Shown: in pieces, positions 11,560 to 21,864 of the stretch
Layout: the number at the start of each line of letters is the position of its first letter
How positions within the stretch are numbered: position 1 is the first letter of the stretch
Assembly (NCBI GenBank): GCA_036924085.1
Contig: JAVGWX010000003.1
Coordinates: 126,352,974-126,416,973 of the forward strand
Direction of reading: 5' to 3'
DNA length: 64,000 bases
Origin: Ariolimax columbianus
Taxonomy: Eukaryota; Mollusca; Gastropoda; Stylommatophora; Arionidae
The notes under the pieces: generated by a model
Seen by the model: the letters and a program-made list of their open reading frames with translations, nothing else
Database searches by the model: none
What the model was told of the DNA's origin: nothing
Translations under genes and position numbers: made by a program

Positions 11560-12620
11560 AAACAAAGACTAAATCAAGAAGACCACAACTCTACTCCGAG
11601 AACTTATTGTCAGTGGCCTAGACGGGATCTCACCAGAGGCATTCAAGGTAGACATTGACACTTCAACAAAGATACTATACATATTAATTGGTAACGTCTG
11701 AGAAAGTGAAGAAATACAACTTGCAAAGAAGGCTACGAAATCAAGTAGCGAAAGAGGGAAGGTCTGTAAGGGTGTTACAGTTATAGAGGAATTGTTACTT
11801 GTGCCTTGGAAAATATTGAACAGAATCAAACTGTGAGATTAAAAGAGGCAATAGACAACCAGCTGAGAGAAGAACAGAAATGCTTTCGAAAAATTCGGTC
11901 TTGTGCAGGCTAAATAATATTTGAAAACATCGGTGGAATTGAACCCCACCACTTCACATCGGATTCGGGACCATGAAAAAGCGATTGACAGATTGAGCAG
12001 AAAAACACACTTGACGTTACTCAGCAGCGATGAAGTACCTCTGAAGTTAATTAACATAACTGAGAAACGTGTGAAGAGTTCTACAAACGTATCGACGTAC
12101 CGAACCGTCTGAGATAATATCTGATGTGCGTTGATGTCTCTGTTCATCCTTTCTTTTTCTGCTAGCTGTTGATTGGAGCATGATGACAGACTAACACAAA
12201 TGCAGTTTTGAATAGACTGACAGAACGATGATCTGGACTGTGTCGATGACTTGGCTCTTCCTTAACCGTAATCAGATGCAAAACAAAATAATTTTGCTTG
12301 ATGAGAAGTTGTCCAGGCTGGTATTCACAATGCCCACAGATAAAACAGAAAGTATGAGATTTAATATACTTAATGGCAATCAAATTGTGTTGAGAGAGTC
12401 ACATCCTAAACATGTGGAATCATTTATATGTCTTGGTAACAGTAGAAACCGATGGTACTGATAAAAATATCAAAACAATAATACAAAAGACGAGAGGAAT
12501 TGTCATAGCATTGGGGAACTTATGGCCAATTAAAGATAATAAATCCAAAAGATTTTTTTTTAAACCGTCATCACTTCAACGAAAATCCGTTCCATTGTGA
12601 GGCTATGCAACATTGAGAAC
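11560..12620 (+). mobile_element. Decayed LINE reverse transcriptase, RTE-like
   Basis: A string of reverse-transcriptase motifs occurs in the right order on the plus strand, with frameshifts and stops between them. SGLDGISPEAFKVD lies near 11605-11660 (fingers region) and GVTVIEELL-PWKIFNRI near 11770-11830. Then HEKAIDRLSRKT (palm A region, Asp retained as D-H-E-K-A) lies near 11975-12010, and VDDLAL near 12240, where FADD is expected. Next come TDKTES and LNGNQIVL near 12340-12390, and a downstream TDKNIKTIIQKTR stretch near 12450-12490. This order is typical of LINE RT, and the thumb region resembles the fragment at 35725-36245. It is a pseudogene, 5' and 3' limits unclear. Confidence 0.7.
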
Positions 12621-12696
12621 GACAACAAAAACAACACATGCTTTTATAAATGAATGTCAATGATAAACAGAGGGAATGTTGATATTATTGCTGTTG

Positions 12697-13040
12697 TTGA
12701 ATGCCTACCATGAATAACTTTACTCTTGTGTTCGCCGTAAAAAAAGGGCGTTTAGTAGAGGGTTGCAGTAGCCTTCTTCGCATCCCGAGCGTGCTGATGT
12801 ATATGAACCAGGATACTTCAGGCGATCATGCTATGCTTGGCGTCATCTGCGTGTCGCTAACTAATATGGGGATAACATCAATCCCCAGCCTTGTTAACAA
12901 GACTGTCGTGACACAGCCTGTTTCCATGGAGAACTGCGTTAAGTAAGGTGGGTATCTTGGGAAGTATATTTTACCTGACCATGACTAGCATGTCTGATTG
13001 TAATGTATTGCCTGACCAGACATTAGTCTTCTCTCCTCAT
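12697..13040 (+). mobile_element. R1 dispersed repeat, copy 1
   Basis: This is one of five copies of an unnamed repeat of about 330-360 bp. Landmarks in order are ACTTTACTCTTGTG, GGTTGCAGTAGC, CATCCCGAGCGTGCTGATG, ATCTGCGTGTCGCT, GGGGATAACATC, CTGACCATGACTAGCATGTC, and the end ACCAGACATTAGTCTTC. I see no terminal inverted repeats, polymerase III boxes or transposase. A frame from GGTTGCAGTAGC is open for about 60 codons in at least three copies. Confidence 0.75.
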
Positions 13041-13089
13041 TAAAGGTATTGAAGTGGTATGATAAGATCGTTTAAGTGAAACTGATAGG

Positions 13090-14010
13090 AAGAATCAGTT
13101 ATATATAAGGTGAACATGAGAGAATCAAAAGGTGCTGACGCTGGCGTTAGATATGACATACAAGAATCAGCCATATCAGTGGAGCATGGGTCGATAGAAG
13201 ACGCTGACACTAGCCTTAGAGGGTTCGCTGGTTGGTTGGGTGCTAATGCCGACAACGGGTTAGTAACCCTTTTATGCGCCCTGAAAAGGGCGGAACGTGG
13301 TAGAATATAGTAGCTTTCCTGACATCCGGAGGGTGCTGATGAAGTGGACCGGGGTCTTCCAGGCGGTTGTGCGATGCTTGGCTTCATCTGCTTGTGACTT
13401 ACTACTACGGGGATCACACCAAACCTCACTTTGTTAGCCAGACTGTTGTCCTCGACAACAGCTTGTTTCCAGGATGACCAACGAGGAGGTCAGGTGAGGG
13501 TCTTGACCAGTATATGTCTTCTGACCCTAACTTACATTGTTTGATCAGTGTGTTTTGCCTGACCAGACGTTAGCCTCATCGTCCTATAGCGTTAGATAAA
13601 ACACACACGAATCAGTCATAAATCAGTGGAGCATGAATTTAGCAGAAGACACAAACGCTGGCGTTAGATATGACACACAATAATTTTATATATATATATA
13701 TATATATCAGTGAAGCGTGAGACGAGGAGAAGACGCTGGCGTTAGATAAGACCCACGTGAATCAGTCGTAAATCAGTGGAGCGTGAGACGAGGTGAAGAC
13801 GCTGGCGTTAGATAAGACCCACATGAATCAGTCGTAAATCAGTGGAGCGTGAGACGAGGTGAAGACGCTGGCGTTAGATAAGACCAAAATGAATCAGTCG
13901 TAAATCAGTGGAGTATGAGACGAACAAAAGACGATCGCGCTGTCGTTAGATAGAACACACAATAATGAGACATATATTAGTGGAGAAGACGATGGCGTTA
14001 GAATGGAAAC
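13090..14010. repeat. 66-bp minisatellite around R1 copy 2
   Basis: Units of 66 bp contain GACGCTGGCGTTAGATA, GAATCAGTCGTAAATCAGTG and GAGCGTGAGACGAGGTGAA. Diverged units lie at 13090-13230 and better ones at 13591-14010, with an R1 copy (13236-13590) between them. A (TA)n tract (13683-13707) interrupts the second block. R1 plus 66-bp units repeat with a step of about 540 bp. Confidence 0.85.
13236..13590 (+). mobile_element. R1 dispersed repeat, copy 2
   Basis: It is the same repeat as at 12697-13040, in the same orientation. Recognisable blocks are CCCTTTTATGCGCCCTGAAA, the CATCCGGAGGGTGCTGATGA block, CTACTACGGGGATCAC, and GTGTGTTTTGCCTGACCAGA near the end. It ends in GTTAGCCTCATCGTCCTATA. 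That same ending closes the R1 copy at 17865, read on the minus strand. Confidence 0.75.
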
Positions 14011-14589
14011 ACATAAAGAAAGCCAGCTGCCAGCATTACAAGGCAACTCTGATTTGGTATGACAGAGCACGAATGTTCGAGACAAACATATATAAACAGG
14101 GGAGACGGGGACAGAGCTGGATGGGTTGGCTCAATATAACAGGACTTGGTGTGTATTTATTGAAAACCTGTGCTATACATAAGTGCTGAAAGATCGAAAT
14201 TTGATTGATTTCTTGGCATTTTTAACTTGTTTGTCATTAATATATCCCGAGTTGCATACACATTTCTTTTAAGTATGACATAGATGAAAAAAGGATGTGT
14301 ATCGTGTCCTGATTTTGGTCATATGCTGTCTTTGTGTCTGTTCCGCTTCAAGCACCACGTTGTTAGTCTTCTTTGTTGTCCTTGAAATTCTAAACATACG
14401 CACCATCTCTACCACGCCCAAGCTACCCATCCATCCACGAGGAGGAAATGTTTCCATTACACTAATTCTATTCGATCTGAAAATGATGCTATTTCACGTG
14501 AAGTAAGATAATCTTTTAACGCACATTTGGTAGCAAATTCAAACGATTGTGTCAGTAAAAATAAAAACAAAGTCGTACGACACAGGATT
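14011..14589. other. No recognisable feature
   Basis: Unassigned sequence between the 66-bp array and the SINE tail. Short open frames only. Confidence 0.4.
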
Positions 14590-14797
14590 TTTTATTTATT
14601 TTTTTTATTTTTTTAATTTGGCGTTCGCCTTATTTTTCAAATCCCAAAGGCGGTGTGCGTTGCACTGTGTTTTTATTTTGCGCCTGTCGGCCCAGTTCAT
14701 CCGACTTCAGCATGCATTTTATGTAAGGGTCTGCTTCCTCCTGCATTTTCTAAGGGTTTGCTTCCCCGGGGTAACGGCCGGTGCTGTGATGGGGATC
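14590..14797 (-). mobile_element. tRNA-derived SINE, body and tail (split by LINE insertion)
   Basis: This is the 3' part of a SINE whose tRNA-like head lies at 17740-17815. The two halves are separated by the family-1 LINE. Reading minus, the body follows the B-box and includes GCTGAAGTCGGATGAACTGG (about 14708-14689), whose GTCGG pairs with CCGAC downstream. A related block occurs in the R2 repeats (51905, 55331 and 56025). It ends in an A/T-rich tail of AAATAAA type at about 14622-14590. Confidence 0.65.
14787..14797. repeat. Target-site duplication, 3' side of family-1 LINE copy A
   Basis: TGATGGGGATC here matches TGATAGGGATC at 17740-17750 in 10 of 11 positions. These flank the insertion exactly, next to the GAA tail on this side. 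Confidence 0.8.
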
Positions 14798-17739
14798 TTC
14801 TTCTTCTTCTTCTTCTTCTGCGTACGCAGTCAGACAGTAACCATTATTTTTTCGAAAAAAGCGGCGGTCATCCTGAGGCTGTCGCCACTGCCATAGAGCT
14901 TGTCTTGCAGTTCCACTGGTGATGGCCACATCTGCTCTCTCTGATCCTCGTATGTCGGGCAGTTCTGCAGCAGATGTTCAGCGGTCATTTTACCAGTACC
15001 GCACGGGCATTCGTCGGTACACCCTATCTTCAATTTGTTGAATAGGTGGTACCTCAGTCTATTGTGGCCAGTGCGAAGTCTGAAGACAACGACCTGCTCT
15101 CTTCGGTTCAACTGGTAATAGGCATCGTTTTTGGTGTAACCAGTATGTTCGGTTTCCCATTTGGTCATGTATCTGGCTTTGATAAGCCGTTTTGACTCTT
15201 CGTACGTCATACTGGTATCTGTTTGTGGTAGTCTTGCACCTTCTTTTGCCAGTCTGTCTGCCTCCTCGTTGCCTTGGATGTTGCAGTGTGATGGGACCCA
15301 CTGTACCACTACCCTTTTTGGTGCGGACTGCTAGCACAGTTTGCAGAGTGCTGCTCTTAAGTCATTAAGCTCAGTGTCTTTCTGGCTTTTTAGCGCTGTG
15401 ACTACGGCGAGAGCATCTGTAAGCAGGACTATATGGCTTTCATTTTCACTGTGGGTCACCATTTCTTCCACTGCCGCCCTCAGTGCCTCTGCCTCCGCTC
15501 TGAAATTGCTTGTGTACTTACCAGTAGCGAATGACAGTATTGTTTTTCTGCCATTTGGAAGGTTCAGGAATGCTCCTGCCCCTCCGTTCTGTGTTGTGTT
15601 TGTTACAGAACCGTCGGTGTATGCATGGGTCCAATCCATGCTTGGGTAGCTTTTCGTTATGAAGCTTAGGGTAGTATCTCTCCTTTCTTTTTCAGTCTGG
15701 CAGTTTTTGTTTGCAATACCTGGTATATTTTCTACCACCTCTGGAAATATATCCTGCCTCCAGGTAGGTTTTCGTACAGTAGTGATGGGTTTTGGTGTTG
15801 TTAGTGCGTTTGTGGGATCTTCGTGCATCTTTGCTTTGGCTATTTCAGCAAAGTTTCTCCGCTTTAGTTTCCCATTTCCCAAATTGTTTAGTCTCTGGTG
15901 CATTGGATGGTCGGTCAGTCTTCGGAGCTTCTCTGACTGCAGCTGGGCTCTGCAGTCTCTTCTATCGGTCATGGATTGCAGTTTTGTAATCTTTTCAAGT
16001 TCTACAATTGGCGTTGACTTCATGCCTCCTGTTATAACTCTCATGGCTTGGTTTTGAAGTTTGCTAACTTAATCGAAGTTCGCCTTTGCTGCTGTTGTCC
16101 ATGCCGCAATGCCATAATCGAGAACTGGTCTCACTCTTCCAGTGTACAGTTTCTTTAGTATGCCTTCGTCTGCTCCCCAGCTTGTGCCAGCAAGTTTCCT
16201 CATGATTGCCATTCTTTCTCTGGCTCTCATCCGGTTTCTCTCAATCGGACGTTTCCATGTCATGCGCCGATCAGATGTGAATCCCAGATAGGTTGGGTTG
16301 TCGTTTGGCTGCAGGAATTTGCCATTTAGACTTAATTTGGTATTCTGGGGATTTAATGAAAGCGAGAATATTGTGCATGTGGTTTTCTCCTCGTTTATTT
16401 TGACCAGCCATGAGTTCGCCCACTCTTCCATCGATGTTAGGGCCGTCTGCATCCGATTTCTTGCTATGGTGAGATTCTTTTCAGAGGTCCACATAGCCAG
16501 ATCGTCTGCAAACATTGAGCTATGGACTCTCCTTGGTATATTCTCTGTGATGTCGTTTATATATACCAGGAAGAGTGTGGGTGACAGTATTCCCCCTTGG
16601 GGTACTCCCTGCTCGAGTGTCACCTTTTTGCTCATCTGCCCTTGTACTTGGACTCTGGCCGTTCTTTGTTTGAGGTAGTGGTTGATCCACTTGTACATTT
16701 TCCCACAAACATCACTTCTTCTTAGCTTGACTCTAAGTCCATCTTTCCAGACTTTGTCAAATGCCTTTTCCAGATCCACCCAAACAGCTACTGTGTGTTT
16801 CTGTGCCTGGTAGGCATCTTCTATCTCCTGGGCTATGAGGATGACCTGGTCCTCAGTGGATCTGTGCTGTCTAAAGCCGGCTTGCTGTGGAATTAGTATT
16901 CGTTTTTCTTCCAGATGCCACATCAGTCTGGTGTTTATCATCCGTTCCATCAGCTTGCCGACACAGCTCAGTAGGCTTATGGGCCTGTATCCATTTGGAT
17001 CTGTTTTGTCCTTTATTGTTTTTGGTACTGGTACCAGTACTGCGTCTTTCCATGCCTGTGGTACAATTCCCCTTTTCCAGCTTTGGTTCAGGACCGATAG
17101 CAGTTTCCTCTTCGCTGTTTGGCCCAGCCCCATCAGCATTTCGTTTGTTATCCCGTCTTTTCCGGGAGATTTCCTTTTCTTTAGTGTTCTCATAGCCTCT
17201 TCCATTTCGCGCATTGTTAATTTGGCCATCATGTGCTCTTCAGAAGCCGTATTCATGTTTTCGTGCCCCTTTAGCTCTTCGCTAATGTCTGTATGCTTAT
17301 CTGCAGGGACCTCGATGTGGTTTGCTCTGGCATAGTGATCGACAAAGGCGTTTGCGGCTTTCTTACCTGTGATCAAGTTCTCGCCCTGCTTGATAGTAAT
17401 TTGTTTATTTGACGGGGTTTCGTCGTTCATGGCTCTGACTAGCTTCCATAGCTTGTTCCCGTCTTTGTCCAGGTTTAGACTTTCCGTTTTATTTTTCCAG
17501 CTTTCTCTTGCTGTTTGCTTGAGAGTGTGTTTGTACTTCGCCGTGGCTGCTTTGAGGGCGATGTTTGCCTCCATGGATTGTTCTCGCTCTGCCATGTTCC
17601 TAGCATTTGTTACTGCATCTTCCACTTTCTGCAACTCATCATTCCAGTAGGGCTTATAGTTTTTCCTAGCTCCTCTTGGGATGGTTTCAGTGGCGGCTTG
17701 CATTATTGCCTTGTTTAGGCTTTCCACCATGGGCTTCAT
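14798..17739 (-). mobile_element. Family-1 LINE copy A, 2.9 kb, 5'-truncated
   Basis: This is a non-LTR retrotransposon insertion on the minus strand. It carries a reverse transcriptase, an RNase H and a zinc-knuckle-like C-terminus, followed by a short 3' segment ending TGCGTACGCA and a GAAGAAG tail (14798-14819). The N-terminal endonuclease is absent because the copy is 5'-truncated. An 11-bp duplication of the target flanks it (14787-14797 and 17740-17750, 10 of 11 identical). The target was a tRNA-like SINE, in the T-arm/B-box region. Family mates with very similar sequence are at 40143-40574 and 61385-62926. Low decay argues for a fairly recent insertion. Confidence 0.92.
14830..17739 (-). 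pseudogene. LINE polyprotein: RT, RNase H, zinc knuckle (two stops)
   Basis: The frame runs 970 codons from the truncation point to its own stop, broken only by two nonsense codons: TAA at 16069-16071 (codon 557; the copy at 62.6 kb has AAA here) and TAG at 15331-15333 (codon 803; the other copy has CAG). There is no frameshift. Counting from the truncation, RT motifs are KSPGKDG (about 190), NGYRPISLLS (about 249), QAGFRQHRST (about 286), VDLEKAFD (about 321), GVPQGGILSP (about 378) and FADD (about 410). RNase H carries TDGS (about 708), Glu in RAEAEALRA (about 750), Asp in LLTDALAV (about 775) and Asp in GNEEADRLA (about 828). The C-terminal Cys/His cluster (CPCG, EHLLQNC) is at about 901-927. 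Domain order suits an I-group LINE; clade is not settled. It would copy RNA at the nick and remove template RNA, but this copy cannot do so intact. Methionines upstream of 17739 belong to the SINE. Confidence 0.92.
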
Positions 17740-17815
17740 TGATAGGGATCGAACCCAGCACCTTCTAGTTGTGAGCCGTGCCACTTAACCACTAGGCCAC
17801 GCCGTCCCCCGAAAC
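17740..17815 (-). mobile_element. tRNA-like SINE head (5' half of split SINE)
   Basis: Minus strand: an acceptor-like GGGGACG start, an A-box-like TGGCCTAGTGGTTA (about 17798-17785) and a B-box GGTTCGATCCC. In the uninterrupted target the T-stem would be closed by CCCA from the other side of the LINE. The first 11 bases, 17740-17750, are the LINE target-site duplication. The head's continuation is 14590-14797. Confidence 0.75.
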
Positions 17816-17864
17816 GGGATTTGATCCGCCGCCCTCATTTTCAGCAGGAACGCATGTGTATAAT

Positions 17865-19575
17865 ATATATAGGACGATGAGGATAACGTTTGATCAGACA
17901 ATGTTAGCCAGGTTCAGACAAAACACACTGATCAGACAACGTTAGCCAGGTTCAGACAAAACACACTGATCAGACAACGTTAGCCAGGTTCAGACAAAAC
18001 ATACTGATCAGACAACGTTAGCCAGGTTCAGACAAAACACACTGATCAGACAACGTTAGCCAGGTTCAGACAAAACACACTGATCAGACAACGTTAGCCA
18101 GGTTCAGACAAAACACGCTGATCGGACAACGTTAGCCAGGTTCAGACAAAACACACTGATCAGACAACGTTAGCCAGGTTCAGACTAAACACACTGATCA
18201 GACAACGTTAGCCAGGTTCAGACAAAACACACTGATCAGACAATGTTATCCAGGTTCAGACAAAACACACTGATCAGACAATGTTAGCCAGGTTCAGACA
18301 AAACACACTGATCAGACAATGTTAGCCAGGTTCAGACAAAACACACTGATCAGACAATGTTAGCCAGGTTCAGACAAAACACACTGATCAGACAATGTTA
18401 GCCAGGTTCAGACAAAACACACTGATCAGACAACGTTAGCCAGGTTCAGACAAAACACACTGATCAGACAATGTTAGCCAGGTTCAGACAAAACACACTG
18501 ATCAGACAACGTTAGCCAGGTTCAGACAAAACACACTGATCAGACAACGTTAGCCAGGTTCAGACAAAACACACTGATCAGACAACGTTAGCCAGGTTCA
18601 GACAAAACACACTGATCAGACAACGTTAGCCAGGTTCAGACAAAACACACTGATCAGACAATGTTAGCCAGGTTCAGACAAAACACACTGATCAGACAAT
18701 GTTAGCCAGGTTCAGACAAAACACACTGATCAGACAATGTTAGCCAGGTTCAGACAAAACACACTGATCAGACAATGTTAGCCAGGTTCAGACAAAACAC
18801 ACTGATCAGACAATGTTAGCCAGGTTCAGACAAAACACACTGATCAGACAACGTTAGCCAGGTCCAGGTTCAGACAAAACACACTGATCAGACAATGTTA
18901 GCCAGGTTCAGACAAAACACACTGATCAGACAATGTTAGCCAGGTTCAGACAAAACACACTGATCAGACAATGTTAGCCAGGTTCAGACAAAACACACTG
19001 ATCAGACAATGTTAGCCAGGTTCAGACAAAACACACTGATCAGACAATGTTAGCCAGGTTCAGACAAAACACACTGATCAGACAATGTTAGCCAGGTTCA
19101 GACAAAACACACTGATCAGACAATGTTAGCCAGGTTCAGACAAAACACACTGATCAGACAACGTTAGCCAGGTTCAGACAAAACACACTGATCAGACAAT
19201 GTTAGCCAGGTTCAGACAAAACACACTGATCAGACAATGTTAGCCAGGTTCAGACAAAACACACTGATCAGACAACGTTAGCCAGGTTCAGAAGAAATAC
19301 ACTGGCCAAGAACCTCACATGACCTCCTCGTTGGTGGTCCTTGAAACAGACTGTTGCAGAGGACAACAGTCTGGCTGACAAGGTGAGGTTCGACATGATC
19401 CTCGTAGTAGTGAGCGACACGCAGATGAAACCAAGCATAACACAACCACTTGGAGGACCCCTGTCCAACTTCATCAGCAAATCCGTGATGTGAGGAAAGC
19501 TACTGCAAACCCCCACTTAACGTCCTTTTCAGGGCGCACAAAAGGGTAACCTACTCATTGTGGGCATTTGCAAAC
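17865..19575 (-). mobile_element. R1 dispersed repeat, copy 3, enlarged by an internal 38-bp array
   Basis: Reading minus from 19575, this shows the R1 blocks ACCCTTTTGTGCGCCCTGAA, AGTAGCTTTCCTCACATC, ATCTGCGTGTCGCTCACTAC and GACCTCCTCGTTGG-type sequence down to about 19291. It then enters the 38-bp array (19290-17892) and leaves it through ACGTTATCCTCATCGTCC at 17894-17870, the same terminal block that closes R1 copy 2 at 13590. So the array sits inside the element. In other R1 copies the same place holds only about one and a half units. Confidence 0.8.
17892..19290. repeat. 38-bp satellite-like array, 37 copies
   Basis: Units are nearly identical, reading GATCAGACAACGTTAGCCAG followed by GTTCAGACAAAACACACT. 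The main variation is AACGTT against AATGTT, a CpG to TpG difference. By my count the order is one TpG unit, eight CpG, five TpG, one CpG, one TpG, four CpG, five TpG, one CpG, seven TpG, one CpG, two TpG, one CpG. A single unit (near 18860) has a 6-base duplication. The unit on the minus strand matches the last 60 bases of R1. Confidence 0.97.
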
Positions 19576-19576
19576 A

Positions 19577-19738
19577 ATATATATATATGTGTGTGTGTGT
19601 GTGCGTGCGTTCGTGCATGTGTGTGTGTGTGTGTGATTGTGTGTGTGAGTGTGTATGTGTGAGTATGTGTGTGAATGTGTATGTGTGAGTATGTGTGTGA
19701 GTGCGTGCGTGCGTATGTGTGTTTGTGTACACACATAT
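19577..19738. repeat. (GT)n-rich microsatellite
   Basis: GTGTGTGT runs mixed with GTGCGTGC, GTATGTGTGA and similar, next to the outer end of R1 copy 3. The His/Thr-rich minus frames over it are artefacts. Confidence 0.9.
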
Positions 19739-20654
19739 ATGTGCATACTTTGATAAATATAGTATAGTTAGTAAACGAACATATAAACACATGTACGCAT
19801 GAAGTGCGACGTTCACATAAACACATGTACGCATGAAGTGGGACGTTCCCATAAACACATGTACTCATGAAGTGCGAATGGTCACAACTAAACAAACTCA
19901 CTCGGAACAAACATGTTTGCATTTTAACGTTATTTGAATTTGCGTTACTTGAGAACTCGCAAAACAAGCGTTGGTGTAGTATGCACCCGTTATGTTTACT
20001 TCAGTGCCTGGACGTATTTGCAAACATTTCCAGCACAGGTTTTTGACGTTTCTGTTACCTTCACGTCTCGTGCTTAACACAAAAGAATTTATTCTATTGT
20101 GGCGTGTTTGTCTAAATACTTGATACATTTACTACTGACGTGACGACTTAATCCCTCTAATTGCACTTTTAATATAGTGCTGAAAAAATTATCGTTAATA
20201 ATTCTTTTGTGGGAATTTTTGTATTTCCGATCTGATGATAAGACTCCAACTGCCTTGTTCTTCTGCTTTACCAACGTTATCTACGTGTTTCTTTGGGCAT
20301 CTTACTTTTTGGTATCCCATTTTATGTTTCAATTCAGCGCATTTCTGGTTGTAATTTTAGGTTTCTTTATTAGTGTGTTTCCTATGAACCTTTATTTTTC
20401 TCTCCCCAAATCGCCAGTTCTACTTTAAATTATGCTCTGTTTTGTTTTTATCGTATTATTTCCTATATAGCTTTATTTTTTTTATTGATCTAAAACAAAA
20501 TAATACATAGACCTTGAGCACAGCTTGAATTTTTTTACACAGCACTGTGCAGATCTTCCAAGGTTAGTCATTCAGTGGATCCCACCCCACAGCAAAATCG
20601 AAGTTAATCTGCATACCTAATAGAAAAGTGTGCAAGAGCTTTTCTACAAATAGA
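19739..20654. other. No recognised gene; short triplicated 27-29 bp segment
   Basis: Near 19785-19870 the sequence ACATAAACACATGTACGCAT and flanks recurs three times. The rest is AT-rich and unassigned. Open frames at 19898-20128 (minus) and 20177-20428 (plus, hydrophobic) carry no recognised motif. Confidence 0.4.
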
Positions 20655-20815
20655 CCTGATCATCACGTATGATGAAGCAAAGACCATCTGATCATCGCGT
20701 ATGATGAAGCAAAGACCATCTGATGATCACGTATGATGAATCAAAGACCATCTGATCATCACGTATGATGAAGCAAAGCCATCTGCTCATCGCGTATGAT
20801 GATGCAAATATCATT
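20655..20815. repeat. 32-bp minisatellite, 5 copies
   Basis: The unit is GATCATCACGTATGATGAAG followed by CAAAGACCATCT. The last two units are decayed. It lies just upstream of a LINE fragment. Confidence 0.9.
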
Positions 20816-20869
20816 TTTAAAGTCAACTTCTGGGGGAAATTTGTCGATCAACATCCTTACATTAGAAAA

Positions 20870-21255
20870 GAAGATAATTACTATGATTAAACTAGAGGCT
20901 CAATTCATTATTATCAGACTGAGAACTGGCAATAAAAGACTCAAATCTCATCTTTACAAGAAAATAAGGATTGGGACAGATGACAGGATATGGAGAAGAT
21001 GTAGCCATGGAACACATCCTACAAAGCTTGCCTAACAAGAGAGAAAGAGAAAGGCAGCAAAACTGGTCTCGGGAAACAGATGAGAGACAAAAGCTGCACG
21101 AAGATAAAAGTTTTCCCAAAAGCGGTGGTCTCGGCAAGAGAAATCGGAACCTTGATCTGAAGATGAACGACAAAAATTTAAAAAAATTAGTCGAAGACGT
21201 AGAAAAAAGAAGACGAAGAAAACAAAGAAGACTACGAGGAAGAAGAAGAAGATAA
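20870..21255 (+). mobile_element. 3' fragment of family-2 RNase H LINE
   Basis: The plus strand reads AQFIIIRLRTGNKRLKSHLY then KIRIGTDD, shifts frame, and continues GYGEDVAMEHILQSLPN and WSRETDERQKLHEDK. This parallels the fragment at 8667-8985 block by block (LRLRTGH, IGTDD, MEHILQ, MRQKLY). It ends in a lysine/arginine-rich stretch that is simply the translated tail, finishing GAGGAAGAAGAAGAAG at about 21250. It is 5'-truncated with at least one frameshift. Confidence 0.7.
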
Positions 21256-21864
21256 TTCTCATATATTAACATAGTGCACGTATTATAACATTTTCACCAG
21301 TTTTGCACATAATTGTTATATTCACTGCAGCAACATACCTGTTCTATATTCACGTTTGTCACATGCCACTTTATACATTTGGCAACCTCCAACTTTTAAC
21401 GCTAGCGACGGCTCAGACAAATTGAATAATTTATCTATTAACTTATTATCATATAATAAGACAGATTATCTACGAAAATATATGTTAAGTTGCCATTTTG
21501 TCTAGTTTTTATTTGGTTATGCTTCATTCATTTGATGATGCACTGCTTTTTGAGTCCCATATCCAGTCATTTAAAATCATTTTGATAAATATGTCCAAAT
21601 ATAACGATATACGTTTTGGTTTTCCCTTCCCAATCCGCTATTTGACGCCGAAAATGAGAAACATCTGATTTATTATCGTATGTATTCTTAATTGTTTTGT
21701 CATTTAACAACTCGTTTCAATAATCTATCAGTAAAAAATTAGTTAAGAACAAGTCCCTCATCTAGAAGTACAATGTTAATGCCCGATAGAAAGCGTAGGT
21801 TCCATTTGCATTGAGAGCGCATAGACAAACTCAAGAGTTCATCGTAAATTCTATAGTAACACAA
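21256..21864. other. No recognisable feature
   Basis: AT-rich sequence with no coding or repeat signature that I can name. Confidence 0.45.

Noticed and set aside
17892..19290. Possible CRISPR array
   Set aside because: Direct repeats abut without spacers and the rest of the window is plainly animal DNA.
20177..20428. Small hydrophobic protein (83 codons)
   Set aside because: T-rich sequence gives hydrophobic codons by composition. No other supporting signal.
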